Assembly (NCBI RefSeq): GCF_003441615.1
Contig: NZ_CP031842.1
Span: 3,194,301-3,258,300 of the forward strand
Direction of reading: 5' to 3'
Length of the DNA stretch: 64,000 nucleotides
Origin: Dechloromonas sp. HYN0024
Lineage (GTDB): Bacteria; Pseudomonadota; Gammaproteobacteria; Burkholderiales; Rhodocyclaceae
Shown: piece after piece, positions 46,721 through 55,038 of the stretch
Position numbering within the stretch: position 1 is the stretch's first letter
How the letters are laid out: every line of letters begins with the position of its first letter
Position numbers and translations under genes: made by a program
Notes under the pieces: generated by a model
Databases searched by the model: none
The model's input: only the letters and a program-made list of their open reading frames with translations
Told to the model about the DNA's origin: nothing

Positions 46721-46843
46721 CTCGATCACACCCAATTCAGATGACACGCCAAAACAAACCCGATTAAACATACGGAACATGAAACTTCGATACTGTGACT
46801 GTATTCCGGCAAGCTGTATTGCACCATCCGACACCGCCCCCTC

Positions 46844-46852
46844 TGGTAAAAT
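46844..46852 (+). promoter_or_regulatory. Extended -10 promoter of the second ketosynthase unit
   Basis: TGG-TAAAAT is an extended -10 element 27 nt before the GTG at 46880. No -35 hexamer at correct spacing. It would restart transcription after the convergent hydrolase gene. Confidence 0.45.
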
Positions 46853-46879
46853 TCAATTCACATCATCTCGGGCCTCGCC

Positions 46880-48070
46880 GTGACTCCGCTGCTGCTTTCC
46901 GCCTACACCGCCACTACCTGCCTCGGCCGCGGCCTTGATGCCATGCGCGATGCCTTGCGTAATGGAAGGAGCGGGCTGGTGCCCTGTGCTTTCGAGACCG
47001 TTCAGCTCGATACCTGGATGGGTGAGGTAGCGGCGGTCGACAACGAGAAGCTGCCGGTAGCGCTGGCCAGATACGATTGCCGCAACAACCGGCTGACGCA
47101 GATGGGGCTGGAGACGGATGGCTTCGCCGAGTCTGTGCGCGCAGCTATTGGCCGCTACGGCAGGACACGGGTCGGAATCTTTCTTGGTACCAGCACGGCG
47201 GGCATTTTGCAGACCGAACTGGCTTACCGCCGGCGCGATCCGGCAAGCGGCGCATTGCCTGACGATTTTCATTACCGCACGACGCACAACTCCTTCTCGC
47301 TGGTCGAATTCACCCGCGACTATTTCGGACTGGAAGGCATGGCGATGGCGATTTCGACCGCCTGCTCGTCGAGCGCCAAGGTCTTCGCCGCGGCGGCCCG
47401 TCAGCTTGAACTCGGCAATATCGATGCGGCCATTGTAGGCGGCGTCGATACGTTATGCCTGACCACCCTCTATGGTTTCGCCTCGCTCCAGCTCACATCG
47501 GCCGATCCTTGCCGGCCCTACGATGCGGCCCGCAATGGCATTTCAGTCGGCGAGGGTGCCGCCTTTGCGCTACTCGAACGCTGCGCCAGCCCGGCCACCG
47601 GCTCGGTATTGCTGCTCGGTACCGGCGAATCGAGCGATGCCTATCACATGTCCTCCCCCCACCCGGAAGGGCTGGGGGCCAAAATGGCCATGGCCGCAGC
47701 CCTGCGCTCGGCCGGAATGACCGCCGGCCAGATTGACTACATCAACCTGCACGGCACCTCGACACCGGCCAATGATGCCGCCGAAGGCAAGGCGGTCAGC
47801 GCGCTGTTCGGTGATCGCGTACCCTGCAGTTCAACCAAAGGGGCGACCGGCCATACTCTGGGTGCGGCCGGTGCGGTTGAAGCAATCATCTGCGCCTTGA
47901 CGCTGACCGAGGGTTTTCTGCCCGGCAGTCCAGGCACTGAAAACCTCGACCCGGCGATTCCTCTCGATTACCTGTTGAAGAGCAGTGACGGAAAGGCGAG
48001 TCGCACCCTGACCAACTCCTTCGGCTTTGGCGGCAGCAATTGCAGTCTGATTCTCGGTGTTGCCCCATGA
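46880..48070 (+). CDS. Beta-ketoacyl-ACP synthase 2
   Basis: 396 residues, GTG start. Triad Cys162 in STACSSSAKV, His291 in NLHGTSTP and His325 in GATGHTLGAAG, with Lys320, so it should be catalytically active. It follows the pattern of aryl-polyene ketosynthases that pair with the chain-length-factor-like protein encoded next, which overlaps by ATGA. Confidence 0.9.
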   Translation: MTPLLLSAYTATTCLGRGLDAMRDALRNGRSGLVPCAFETVQLDTWMGEVAAVDNEKLPVALARYDCRNNRLTQMGLETDGFAESVRAAIGRYGRTRVGIFLGTSTAGILQTELAYRRRDPASGALPDDFHYRTTHNSFSLVEFTRDYFGLEGMAMAISTACSSSAKVFAAAARQLELGNIDAAIVGGVDTLCLTTLYGFASLQLTSADPCRPYDAARNGISVGEGAAFALLERCASPATGSVLLLGTGESSDAYHMSSPHPEGLGAKMAMAAALRSAGMTAGQIDYINLHGTSTPANDAAEGKAVSALFGDRVPCSSTKGATGHTLGAAGAVEAIICALTLTEGFLPGSPGTENLDPAIPLDYLLKSSDGKASRTLTNSFGFGGSNCSLILGVAP

Positions 48071-48867
48071 ACAAGCCTATGACCGCCTGGATCGAAGGCA
48101 TCGGATTCCTTGCCCCCGGCCTGCCCGACTGGCCGACCGCCCGTGCCGTATTGCGCGGCGAGCAAGGGCTGACCGCCGCTCCCTCGCTGCTGCCTGCCCC
48201 CAGCCTTCTGCCGCCGGCCGAACGCCGTCGGGCCAGCCGCGTCGTCAAGCTGACCCTGGCCCTCGGTCTCGAAGCAGCAGCCCAAGCCGGCGCTGACGTG
48301 GGGAGCTTGGCCACGGTTTTTTCCGCCTCCGGGGCTGACGGGCACAACTGCCATGCGCTGTGCGAGCAACTGGCCACCGAGGACCGCCAGATTTCGCCGA
48401 CCCGCTTCCACAACTCGGTCCACAATGCTGCCGCCGGATACTGGGGCATCGCTACCGGTTCGATGGCGCCATGCCAGGTTCTCTGCGCCTACGATGCGAG
48501 CTTCGGTGCCGGTCTGATCGACGCTCTCGGACAGGTCATGGTCGACCGGGAAGCAACCCTGCTGATCGCCTACGATAGCGAATACCCGGAACCACTGTTC
48601 ACCAAGCGTCCTGTGCCCGACGTCGCTGGTGTCGCACTGCTGCTAACCTACCAACGCAGTGAGCGCTCGCTTGCATCCATTTCGGTGCTTCCCGATAGCA
48701 CCCCGGCCATGCCGCTGGCCGACCCAGCACTGGAGTCTTTGCGGACGTCGATTCCGGCTCTCCGCGCCCTGCCGCTGCTGCAAAAACTGGCCCGTGGTGA
48801 AGCCGGTAGCGTATGCCTCGACTACCTGCCACCGCTGCAATTGAAGGTGGAAATCCTGCCGTGCTGA
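48067..48867 (+). CDS. Ketosynthase-like chain length factor
   Basis: 266 residues. Half-size ketosynthase homologue resembling the N-terminal part of the fold, with the family motif FHNSVHNAAAGYWGIATG near 120 and no active-site Cys in the expected place (YDASFGAG instead). It probably forms a heterodimer with the upstream ketosynthase and sets chain length, as known for type II polyketide and aryl-polyene systems. Coupled on both sides. Confidence 0.85.
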   Translation: MNKPMTAWIEGIGFLAPGLPDWPTARAVLRGEQGLTAAPSLLPAPSLLPPAERRRASRVVKLTLALGLEAAAQAGADVGSLATVFSASGADGHNCHALCEQLATEDRQISPTRFHNSVHNAAAGYWGIATGSMAPCQVLCAYDASFGAGLIDALGQVMVDREATLLIAYDSEYPEPLFTKRPVPDVAGVALLLTYQRSERSLASISVLPDSTPAMPLADPALESLRTSIPALRALPLLQKLARGEAGSVCLDYLPPLQLKVEILPC

Positions 48868-49334
48868 GCGCCCCGGCTGCTTCCATGAAGCGCGACCATT
48901 GCTGGATCGCCGCCCACATTCCACATCAGGGCCAGATGTGCCTTCTCGATACAGTGCTGGAATGGTCAGAAGGCCGTATTGCCTGCCGTGCCACCAGCCA
49001 CACCGACACCAGCAATCCGCTACGCGCCGAAGGCCGGCTTGGTGCGGCCAATGGAATCGAGTATGCCGCCCAGGCAATGGCCATCCACGGTGCCCTGCTC
49101 GCCAATGTTGATGACCAGCCGCGCCAGGGCTACCTGACCAGCGTCCGCAGCGTCACCCTGCACGTTGCCCGACTCGATGATCTGCCGGGCGAGCTTGATG
49201 TTCAGGCCGAGCGCCTGTCGGGTGACACCAACAACATCCTCTACCAGTTCTCGCTCAGCCACGCCGGCAATTGCCTGCTCGAAGGGCGTGCCGCCGTCGT
49301 GCTCGATGCTGCGGCCATTGGGCGGCAGCCGTAA
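48861..49334 (+). CDS. Hotdog-fold dehydratase-like protein 2
   Basis: 157 residues from a GTG that overlaps the preceding stop. FabA/FabZ-like hotdog fold with IPHQGQMCLLDTVLEW near the start and NGIEYAAQAMAIHGAL for the central helix. Its His lies in the PHQ motif. Together with the protein at 38455 and the ketoreductase downstream it would complete the ketoreduction-dehydration half of the polyene cycle. Confidence 0.83.
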   Translation: MLSAPAASMKRDHCWIAAHIPHQGQMCLLDTVLEWSEGRIACRATSHTDTSNPLRAEGRLGAANGIEYAAQAMAIHGALLANVDDQPRQGYLTSVRSVTLHVARLDDLPGELDVQAERLSGDTNNILYQFSLSHAGNCLLEGRAAVVLDAAAIGRQP

Positions 49335-49347
49335 TCAAGGAATATCG

Positions 49348-50067
49348 ATGAAACGCGCACTCGTTACCGGCGGCAGCGGCGGCATCGGCGCCGCAATCTG
49401 CAGGCGTCTGGCAGCCGATGGGCATCACGTCATCGTCCACGCCAACCGCAGCCGCGAAAAGGCCGAAGCCGTCGTCGCCGACATCGTCGCCAACGGTGGC
49501 AGCGCCGAATCCGTGACCTTCGACGTGACGGAACGGGCCGCTACGGCCGCCGCGCTGGAAAATCTGCTCGAAAACGGGACCATCCAGATCCTGGTCAACA
49601 ACGCCGGCATCCATGCCGATGCGGTTTTTCCCGGCATGCGCGCCGAGCAATGGCATACCGTCCTCGACGTTTCGTTGAACGGATTTTTCAACGTCACCCA
49701 GCCGCTGACCTTACCGATGATCCGTACCCGCTGGGGCCGCATCATCAATATTTCGTCGATTGCCGGCATCACCGGCAACCGCGGCCAGGTCAATTATTCA
49801 GCCGCCAAGGGCGCCCTGCATGCCGCCAGCAAATCACTGGCGCTCGAACTGGCCAGCCGCGGCATCACGGTTAATGCCGTGGCCCCTGGCATCATCGCCA
49901 CCGACATGATCGAAGGCAGCTTCGATGCAGCAACCATCAAGAATCTGGTACCGATGCAGCGGGCTGGTCAGCCGGAAGAAGTGGCCGATCTCGTCGCCTT
50001 CCTCGCCTCTGAAAGGGCAGCCTATATTTCCGGCCAGGTCCTCTCGATCAACGGTGGGATGATCTGA
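49348..50067 (+). CDS. 3-oxoacyl-ACP reductase, FabG-like
   Basis: 239 residues, short-chain dehydrogenase. NAD(P) motif TGGSGGIG at 7-14, NNAG, and the catalytic Ser137, Tyr150 and Lys154. AAGGA just upstream of the ATG at 49348 supports the start. Reduces the beta-keto group before dehydration. Last gene of the rightward unit. Confidence 0.92.
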   Translation: MKRALVTGGSGGIGAAICRRLAADGHHVIVHANRSREKAEAVVADIVANGGSAESVTFDVTERAATAAALENLLENGTIQILVNNAGIHADAVFPGMRAEQWHTVLDVSLNGFFNVTQPLTLPMIRTRWGRIINISSIAGITGNRGQVNYSAAKGALHAASKSLALELASRGITVNAVAPGIIATDMIEGSFDAATIKNLVPMQRAGQPEEVADLVAFLASERAAYISGQVLSINGGMI

Positions 50068-50118
50068 AGCTGACTAATAGCAAACCCCGCAGGCCGCTGT
50101 CGGCCAGCCTTAAAACTT

Positions 50119-50436
50119 TCAGCTAAGTAACAGTTCGTTGATTTCCCGGACATTGGCCGGGCGCACGACGCGGCCAATTTCCTGACCATCGCGTAGCAGA
50201 ATCAACGTCGGCCACAGCTTGACCCGAAAACTCCGCCCGAGCCTGCGGCCAGGGCCATCCTCGACCTTGAGATGGGGCAACGTGGAGAACTCGCCCAGCG
50301 CCGCCTCGATGAACGGCTGCGCCCCTTGGCAATGAGGACACCAGTCGACACCAAACTCGATCAGCACCATACCGGGCATGACATCAATTTCAGCCCGATC
50401 TGGTGCTACTTCCGAATAACTGGCTAGGTAAGCCAT
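50119..50436 (-). CDS. Thioredoxin-family protein
   Basis: 105 residues, CPHC active site in GVDWCPHCQG, no signal peptide, so cytoplasmic. The Shine-Dalgarno AAGGAG is 8 nt before the ATG. Last gene of the leftward unit, 10 nt after the antiporter. Redox partner unknown; the CPHC motif is closer to DsbA-like oxidants than to classic CGPC thioredoxin. Confidence 0.88.
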   Translation of the reverse strand: MAYLASYSEVAPDRAEIDVMPGMVLIEFGVDWCPHCQGAQPFIEAALGEFSTLPHLKVEDGPGRRLGRSFRVKLWPTLILLRDGQEIGRVVRPANVREINELLLS

Positions 50437-50446
50437 ACACCTCTCC

Positions 50447-51646
50447 TTAAGCCGAGCGCCCGATTAATGACTTGAGTCGCGCCAGTTTCGGGGCCACCAG
50501 AGGGACCGTCAGCATGGTGCTGAGCACAGCCATCAGAAGCAGGGCGGTGAAGGTTTCGCTGGTGATGATCTGCTTGTCGAGCAGAATATTGGCAAAAATA
50601 ATCATGATCAACGCCTTGGTCTGGAGCAGCCAGCCGATGATGCTGGCTTCACCCGGCGCCCAGTTGAGAATTCTCCCGGCGATCCGCACGCCGATCAGTT
50701 TGCCGCTGACTGAGGCGGACAGCAGCAGGGCAGCGGCGATGAAGACAGCGAATCCACCGACATTCCAGTTGGTACGAAGGCCAGTGGACAGGAAAAAGAC
50801 CGGCATTACGACGAGCAGTACGTGATGCCGCAGTTGATCCATTTTTTCCTGATCGAACCAGGCGGCTTCCATGCTCGCACCAGCCAGGAAGGCGCCGACC
50901 ATGAAGTGCAGCCCGGCCCAGTCGGCACCAAAGGAAACGGTGGCCAGCCAGATCAGCGCGACATACCAGCGATCACGCTCGGGTATTCGTGCCATCAGCC
51001 GATGGAACAACCAGGCAGAAACCGTAAAGATCAGAAGAAACGCACCCTGGCGACCAATGCGCTGCCAATCCATCAGGATCAGTGCCAGCACCCCCCAGAT
51101 CGCGATGTCGTCGAGACTGGCGTAGCGGAGAATGCGCTGGCCGATTGGCTGGCGGAGAACATCGAGCTTTTCCATCAGCAGGATCAAGATGGGCAGGGCA
51201 GTCACGGCACAGGCCATGCCGACACCAACGACGAACTGCCAGGTCAGTGCCTTGGCCCCCATCCAGCCATCAACCGTGAGCATCAGGGCGGCAGCGGTGC
51301 AGCCAAAAAGCAGGGGTACACCCAAGGCCAGACCGGCCGTAATCCCGCTTTCACGCCGGTGCACCCAGGCCTTCTTGAGATCAAGTTCAACGCCGGCAAT
51401 CATCACGAAAAGCATCACCGCCCACCAGGCAATGCCGTTCAAGGACTGGATCACGGTGGGATTGAAAACGAACTGGTAATACTCCGGGAAGACCCGGCCG
51501 AGAATACCCGGACCGAGCAGAATGCCGGTGATGATCTGGACCACGACCAGAGGCGCGAAATAATCGGTCTTCCCCAAGCGCCAGATAAGGTAGGGCACGG
51601 AAAAAATGATCGCCATGGCGATCAGGAAAATCTCCGTCGTATTCAT
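50447..51646 (-). CDS. Cation:proton antiporter, Kef/CPA2 type
   Basis: 399 residues with about 12 membrane segments and no C-terminal nucleotide-binding domain. The membrane region includes VQIITGILLGPGILG near the N-terminus and ASLDDIAIWGVLALIL, the usual unwound-helix region with ion-binding Asp residues. Potassium or sodium is the likely ion. The ATG at 51646 overlaps the glycosyltransferase stop as ATGA. Such antiporters are not core pigment genes. Confidence 0.87.
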   Translation of the reverse strand: MNTTEIFLIAMAIIFSVPYLIWRLGKTDYFAPLVVVQIITGILLGPGILGRVFPEYYQFVFNPTVIQSLNGIAWWAVMLFVMIAGVELDLKKAWVHRRESGITAGLALGVPLLFGCTAAALMLTVDGWMGAKALTWQFVVGVGMACAVTALPILILLMEKLDVLRQPIGQRILRYASLDDIAIWGVLALILMDWQRIGRQGAFLLIFTVSAWLFHRLMARIPERDRWYVALIWLATVSFGADWAGLHFMVGAFLAGASMEAAWFDQEKMDQLRHHVLLVVMPVFFLSTGLRTNWNVGGFAVFIAAALLLSASVSGKLIGVRIAGRILNWAPGEASIIGWLLQTKALIMIIFANILLDKQIITSETFTALLLMAVLSTMLTVPLVAPKLARLKSLIGRSA

Positions 51647-52398
51647 GACAACCGGCGCAGAACCAGTAGCGGAAGGCGCAGCACGAAACCGATGAAGAGA
51701 CGGGTGTGCATCCACGTCAGCAGCGTGTTGTCGCGCAGGTATTTAAAGTGCGAGACACCCCCTTCGTCAGCCCGGAAATAGCGTACCGGCGCGTCGATGT
51801 TGATCGGCCGGACACCCGCCCAACACAAGCGGACGACGGCTTCGGGGTCGAAATCGAAGCGACGCATGAAACGATTGGCCCGCATGATTTTGATCAGCGG
51901 CTGAATGGGATAGACCCGAAAGCCATACAACGAATCACCAATCCCCATCCACAGCGTTTCGAGATTGGCCCAGCCGTTCGATACTTTTCGGCCATTGACG
52001 CGCAATGCCGGCGCATCGGCGTCGAATACCGGTTTGCCCAGCACCATGTGTGCAGGCTCGGCCTGCGAGGCGGCCATGAATGCAGGAATCAGTTCGGCCG
52101 GATGCTGGCCGTCCGAATCCATGGTCAGGGCATGCGTAAAACCCTCAGCTGCGGCGAGGCTGATGCCCTCGAGTACCGCCGAACCCTTGCCGCGATTTTC
52201 GGGCAGAACAATGATGCGCAGCCCGGCCTCGGTCGTGGCCATGGCCTGCAAGGCTTCGACGCTGCCATCCGTGCTGCCGTCAACGACGACCCAGACCGGC
52301 GACCACTGAGCCAGGGCACTACGCACCGTGACGGCCACCTTGGCTCCGGGGTTATAGCTGGGAATGAGGACGAGATGGGTTTTTGAAACAGCAGGCAT
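51643..52398 (-). CDS. Glycosyltransferase family 2
   Basis: 251 residues. Inverting GT-A fold: IPSYNPG near 12, and the DxD motif in TMDSDGQHP near 90. It has a hydrophobic C-terminal part (LFIGFVLRLPLLVLRRLS). Glycosyltransferases of this type in aryl-polyene loci add a sugar to the head group or lipid. Follows the acyltransferase gene by 12 nt. Confidence 0.87.
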   Translation of the reverse strand: MPAVSKTHLVLIPSYNPGAKVAVTVRSALAQWSPVWVVVDGSTDGSVEALQAMATTEAGLRIIVLPENRGKGSAVLEGISLAAAEGFTHALTMDSDGQHPAELIPAFMAASQAEPAHMVLGKPVFDADAPALRVNGRKVSNGWANLETLWMGIGDSLYGFRVYPIQPLIKIMRANRFMRRFDFDPEAVVRLCWAGVRPINIDAPVRYFRADEGGVSHFKYLRDNTLLTWMHTRLFIGFVLRLPLLVLRRLS

Positions 52399-52410
52399 GT
52401 GGTGTTTTTT

Positions 52411-53193
52411 TCAGGCGGCGGGGGCCATCTTGGGTGTCGGATTCTCGCCCAACTCACTACGAAAATAGCCTTCCAGCTCGCTAGTGAAGGATTTGAGGTT
52501 GGTCGGTGGCGGAAAGCGGCGACCGAGACGGACACGGCAGGTCAGCGGCAGCTGGGGACGCCGGAAGAGCGGCCAGGCCTTGCCGAGATAGGGGGTCGAA
52601 AACTCGATCAGTATTGTCTGCACGGCCACCTTGCTCCGATTGGAAATCAGACCAACGCTGGAAGAACAGGGACCGATCGGAAAGTCGAGCGTGCGCGAAC
52701 CCTCCGGGAAAATCACCAGATGCGCCCCCTGAGCCAGCTCCTGGCGCGAGCCGATAATCATGTCGAGCGCGGCATCGTTTCGAATGTAGCGGGCCAGGCG
52801 GGCGGCAGCGCCGAACAGGATATTGTCCATCAACGATGCCTTCATGATGCAGACGGCGTTGGGAAGCCGGGAAATGATCATGACGACATCGAGCAGCGAG
52901 GGGTGATTGGCCGCCACGATCAGTGGCCCCTCATCGCGCAACCGGTCAATCTCCTTCAGGTCGAAACGGCAGGCACAAAACAGCGTGAGAATCTGCAGAT
53001 AGATCCGGAAGGCAGATGAAATCATCCAGCGGCCGAATGGCTGGCTGATCCGCTGTGGCAACACCAACTGGAAGAGCAGGGCACAGGGAAGCCAGATCAG
53101 GCAAAGCACGGCCAGCGAGCCCAGGCCAAGGCCCATGGCGATATATTCGTAGGCTATCCAAAGCGGATTGCCGACGCCTCGCCGATCAGTCAT
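52411..53193 (-). CDS. PlsC-like 1-acylglycerol-phosphate acyltransferase
   Basis: 260 residues. Acyltransferase motifs NHPSLLD (NHX4D-type) near 95 and FPEGSRT near 160; one N-terminal membrane region. It may acylate the pigment head or its lipid anchor instead of glycerophosphate. The start overlaps the end of the MipA gene by 8 nt. Confidence 0.87.
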   Translation of the reverse strand: MTDRRGVGNPLWIAYEYIAMGLGLGSLAVLCLIWLPCALLFQLVLPQRISQPFGRWMISSAFRIYLQILTLFCACRFDLKEIDRLRDEGPLIVAANHPSLLDVVMIISRLPNAVCIMKASLMDNILFGAAARLARYIRNDAALDMIIGSRQELAQGAHLVIFPEGSRTLDFPIGPCSSSVGLISNRSKVAVQTILIEFSTPYLGKAWPLFRRPQLPLTCRVRLGRRFPPPTNLKSFTSELEGYFRSELGENPTPKMAPAA

Positions 53194-54034
53194 TGACCTT
53201 GACGCGGGTCGATGACTCGCCGAAAACCCAGGTAATGGCAATGCCGCCGGCAAGATAATCCTTCTTGCGAATCAATGGACTGTCGGCGAAGGTGGCGCCG
53301 CTCAGGTTGTCGTAGCGAACAAAGCCACCCACCCAGTAGGTCGGAAAGCGCTTGGATAAGGAGGCAAGCAACTGCGTTCCGGCGTAACCGGCCCCGGCTT
53401 CATAGGCGGCTCGGTCGGCCGTCGCGTATTGCGGTGCCACGGTGTAATAGTAGGCGTTCTGACGCTTGTCGCCGAACACCGGCCCGGCCAGCATGCCGAG
53501 ATTCCAGCCAGCCATGCCGGGAAGGTCGGTAATGTCGACATTCAGTTTAGGGTGGAAAACCCAGCCGATTGACTGTGGCGACCCCTCGACCGTTAGCGCA
53601 GCCCGCAGCGGCAGCAGTATTTTGACGAAACGGGCGCGATTGTCGGAACGCCATACGGTTAAATCAACTTGTGGTCCAACCTCAAACGTCGCCTTGAGAT
53701 CGGACATGCCGGCCCGCGCCTTGATGTTATCGCTGCTGACCGGTGGCGAAAGAGCGAGGCTGACCGTCAGGTCGATACGGTCAGAATCGAAAAAACTGCC
53801 GCGGATACCCTGACGATCGGCCTTCAGAAAATCACCGTGATAGGTGAAATGGGGAACCGGCATCAAAAAATTGTGGCTCTGGTCAGACCCGCGATAGGAA
53901 GGAAAACTGAAGGCTGCGACACCAGCCCCGATTTCCCAAAGCGGCTGGTCTTCTGCCGCCTGCACGCCGGTGGTCATGACCGCTGCACAAGCAGCAAGCA
54001 GAAAACCGTTCCGATAGAGCTTGGTCATGGCCAT
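53186..54034 (-). CDS. MipA/OmpV family outer-membrane protein
   Basis: 282 residues: signal peptide (VQA cleavage near residue 27), then alternating hydrophobic strands typical of MipA/OmpV beta-barrels and the aromatic C-terminal strand. GGAG stands 8 nt before the ATG at 54034, which overlaps the chorismatase stop as TAATG. In this unit it might help insert or present the pigment in the outer membrane, but the family role is unsettled. Confidence 0.87.
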   Translation of the reverse strand: MAMTKLYRNGFLLAACAAVMTTGVQAAEDQPLWEIGAGVAAFSFPSYRGSDQSHNFLMPVPHFTYHGDFLKADRQGIRGSFFDSDRIDLTVSLALSPPVSSDNIKARAGMSDLKATFEVGPQVDLTVWRSDNRARFVKILLPLRAALTVEGSPQSIGWVFHPKLNVDITDLPGMAGWNLGMLAGPVFGDKRQNAYYYTVAPQYATADRAAYEAGAGYAGTQLLASLSKRFPTYWVGGFVRYDNLSGATFADSPLIRKKDYLAGGIAITWVFGESSTRVKVND

Positions 54035-55038
54035 TAACTTTTCTCCAGCGTGTGCGAGGCAAACGCCTCGATTTCAAGCAACAGGTCGCTACGACAAATA
54101 TCGGCCTGGACGAAAACCGCATCTGCATCACCAATCAGGGGCATCAGCACTTCCCTGAGCAAGGGGAAATCGGCAGCGTGGCGCACGTAAACCCGATAAG
54201 AAAGTTCGCTCAGGATATACGGGCTGCTACGGCACAGCCGGTTGGCCTCATCAACAACCGCCGCGATGTTGGCCATCGATTCACGACATTGCCCCGAGAC
54301 ATCCCCCGGCGAAACCGTCTGGTGGCCAACAATACTGGCCGTGCCCGAAATGAACAGCAGTTCCTGAGCCGGGAGATAGGCCAGGGCACCGCGCGAAAAA
54401 GTCGGACTGCGCGGACCATAGTCAGCCGGATAGTTGTAGGCACTAACCTGACGCGGATTTTCGAGGGGAACCGCCGGCGCCCGGCCAGCCATGAAGGCAA
54501 TACTCAGCGGACTGCCAGCCAGGCCGATGGCACAGGCCGCGGGGACATTGCCCGTCGCGCCACGGTGACATTCAAGGAAGGCATCCTGTCGACCAATGTT
54601 GAACTGGCGATAACGCTCCAGCCCATTTGTTTCCAAATTGATTTCAGCCAGATAATTCCAAACCCGCCACAGATGGGGCAGTTGTTCCGCATCGAGCAAG
54701 CGGAAAATCCGGCGATAGGCTTCCTCGCTGGCCGCCTGCAGGGAAGAGCAATTGGCGGAACTGGTGAAATCCGTTTCATGGAGTTCAATCACGCCGAAGA
54801 GCAGCCCCTCCGAGCGCCGCCAGGCGATCCCCTCGCTATGTCCGGAGGTCAGCGGCTGATCGACTGACCAGACTTCATGAATGGTTGCTGTGCAGGCCCC
54901 GAGTAACGGAGCCTTAACGGATTGTTCCGGCCAGGCCGGGCGAATGCCACCAGTCGGCTCACCAACCATGGCGCCGCCGAGCTCCCTGCCGGTTTCACGT
55001 GAAACCACAGATGGCGAAGATACAAACTCGAGATTCAC
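54034..55038 (-). CDS. XanB2-type chorismatase (FkbO/Hyg5 family)
   Basis: 334 residues. Converts chorismate to hydroxybenzoate and pyruvate. The family stretch ENPRQVSAYNYPADYGPRSP near 190, LFISGTASIVGH near 230 and the C-terminal RidA-like half match Xanthomonas XanB2, which makes 3- and 4-hydroxybenzoate for xanthomonadin and coenzyme Q. GTG start overlapping the halogenase stop (TAGTG). A parS-like palindrome lies in codons 12-16. Product specificity cannot be read from sequence. Confidence 0.88.
   Translation of the reverse strand: MNLEFVSSPSVVSRETGRELGGAMVGEPTGGIRPAWPEQSVKAPLLGACTATIHEVWSVDQPLTSGHSEGIAWRRSEGLLFGVIELHETDFTSSANCSSLQAASEEAYRRIFRLLDAEQLPHLWRVWNYLAEINLETNGLERYRQFNIGRQDAFLECHRGATGNVPAACAIGLAGSPLSIAFMAGRAPAVPLENPRQVSAYNYPADYGPRSPTFSRGALAYLPAQELLFISGTASIVGHQTVSPGDVSGQCRESMANIAAVVDEANRLCRSSPYILSELSYRVYVRHAADFPLLREVLMPLIGDADAVFVQADICRSDLLLEIEAFASHTLEKS
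54992..55005. promoter_or_regulatory. parS-like ParB binding site, site 3
   Basis: GTTTCACGTGAAAC, identical to site 1, inside the first 17 codons of the chorismatase gene (coding for VSRET on the minus strand). Confidence 0.78.

Noticed and set aside
50092..50105. GGCCG/CGGCC hairpin between the convergent pigment units as terminator
   Set aside because: Short stem and no T-run on either strand; it may still help, but the evidence is weak.
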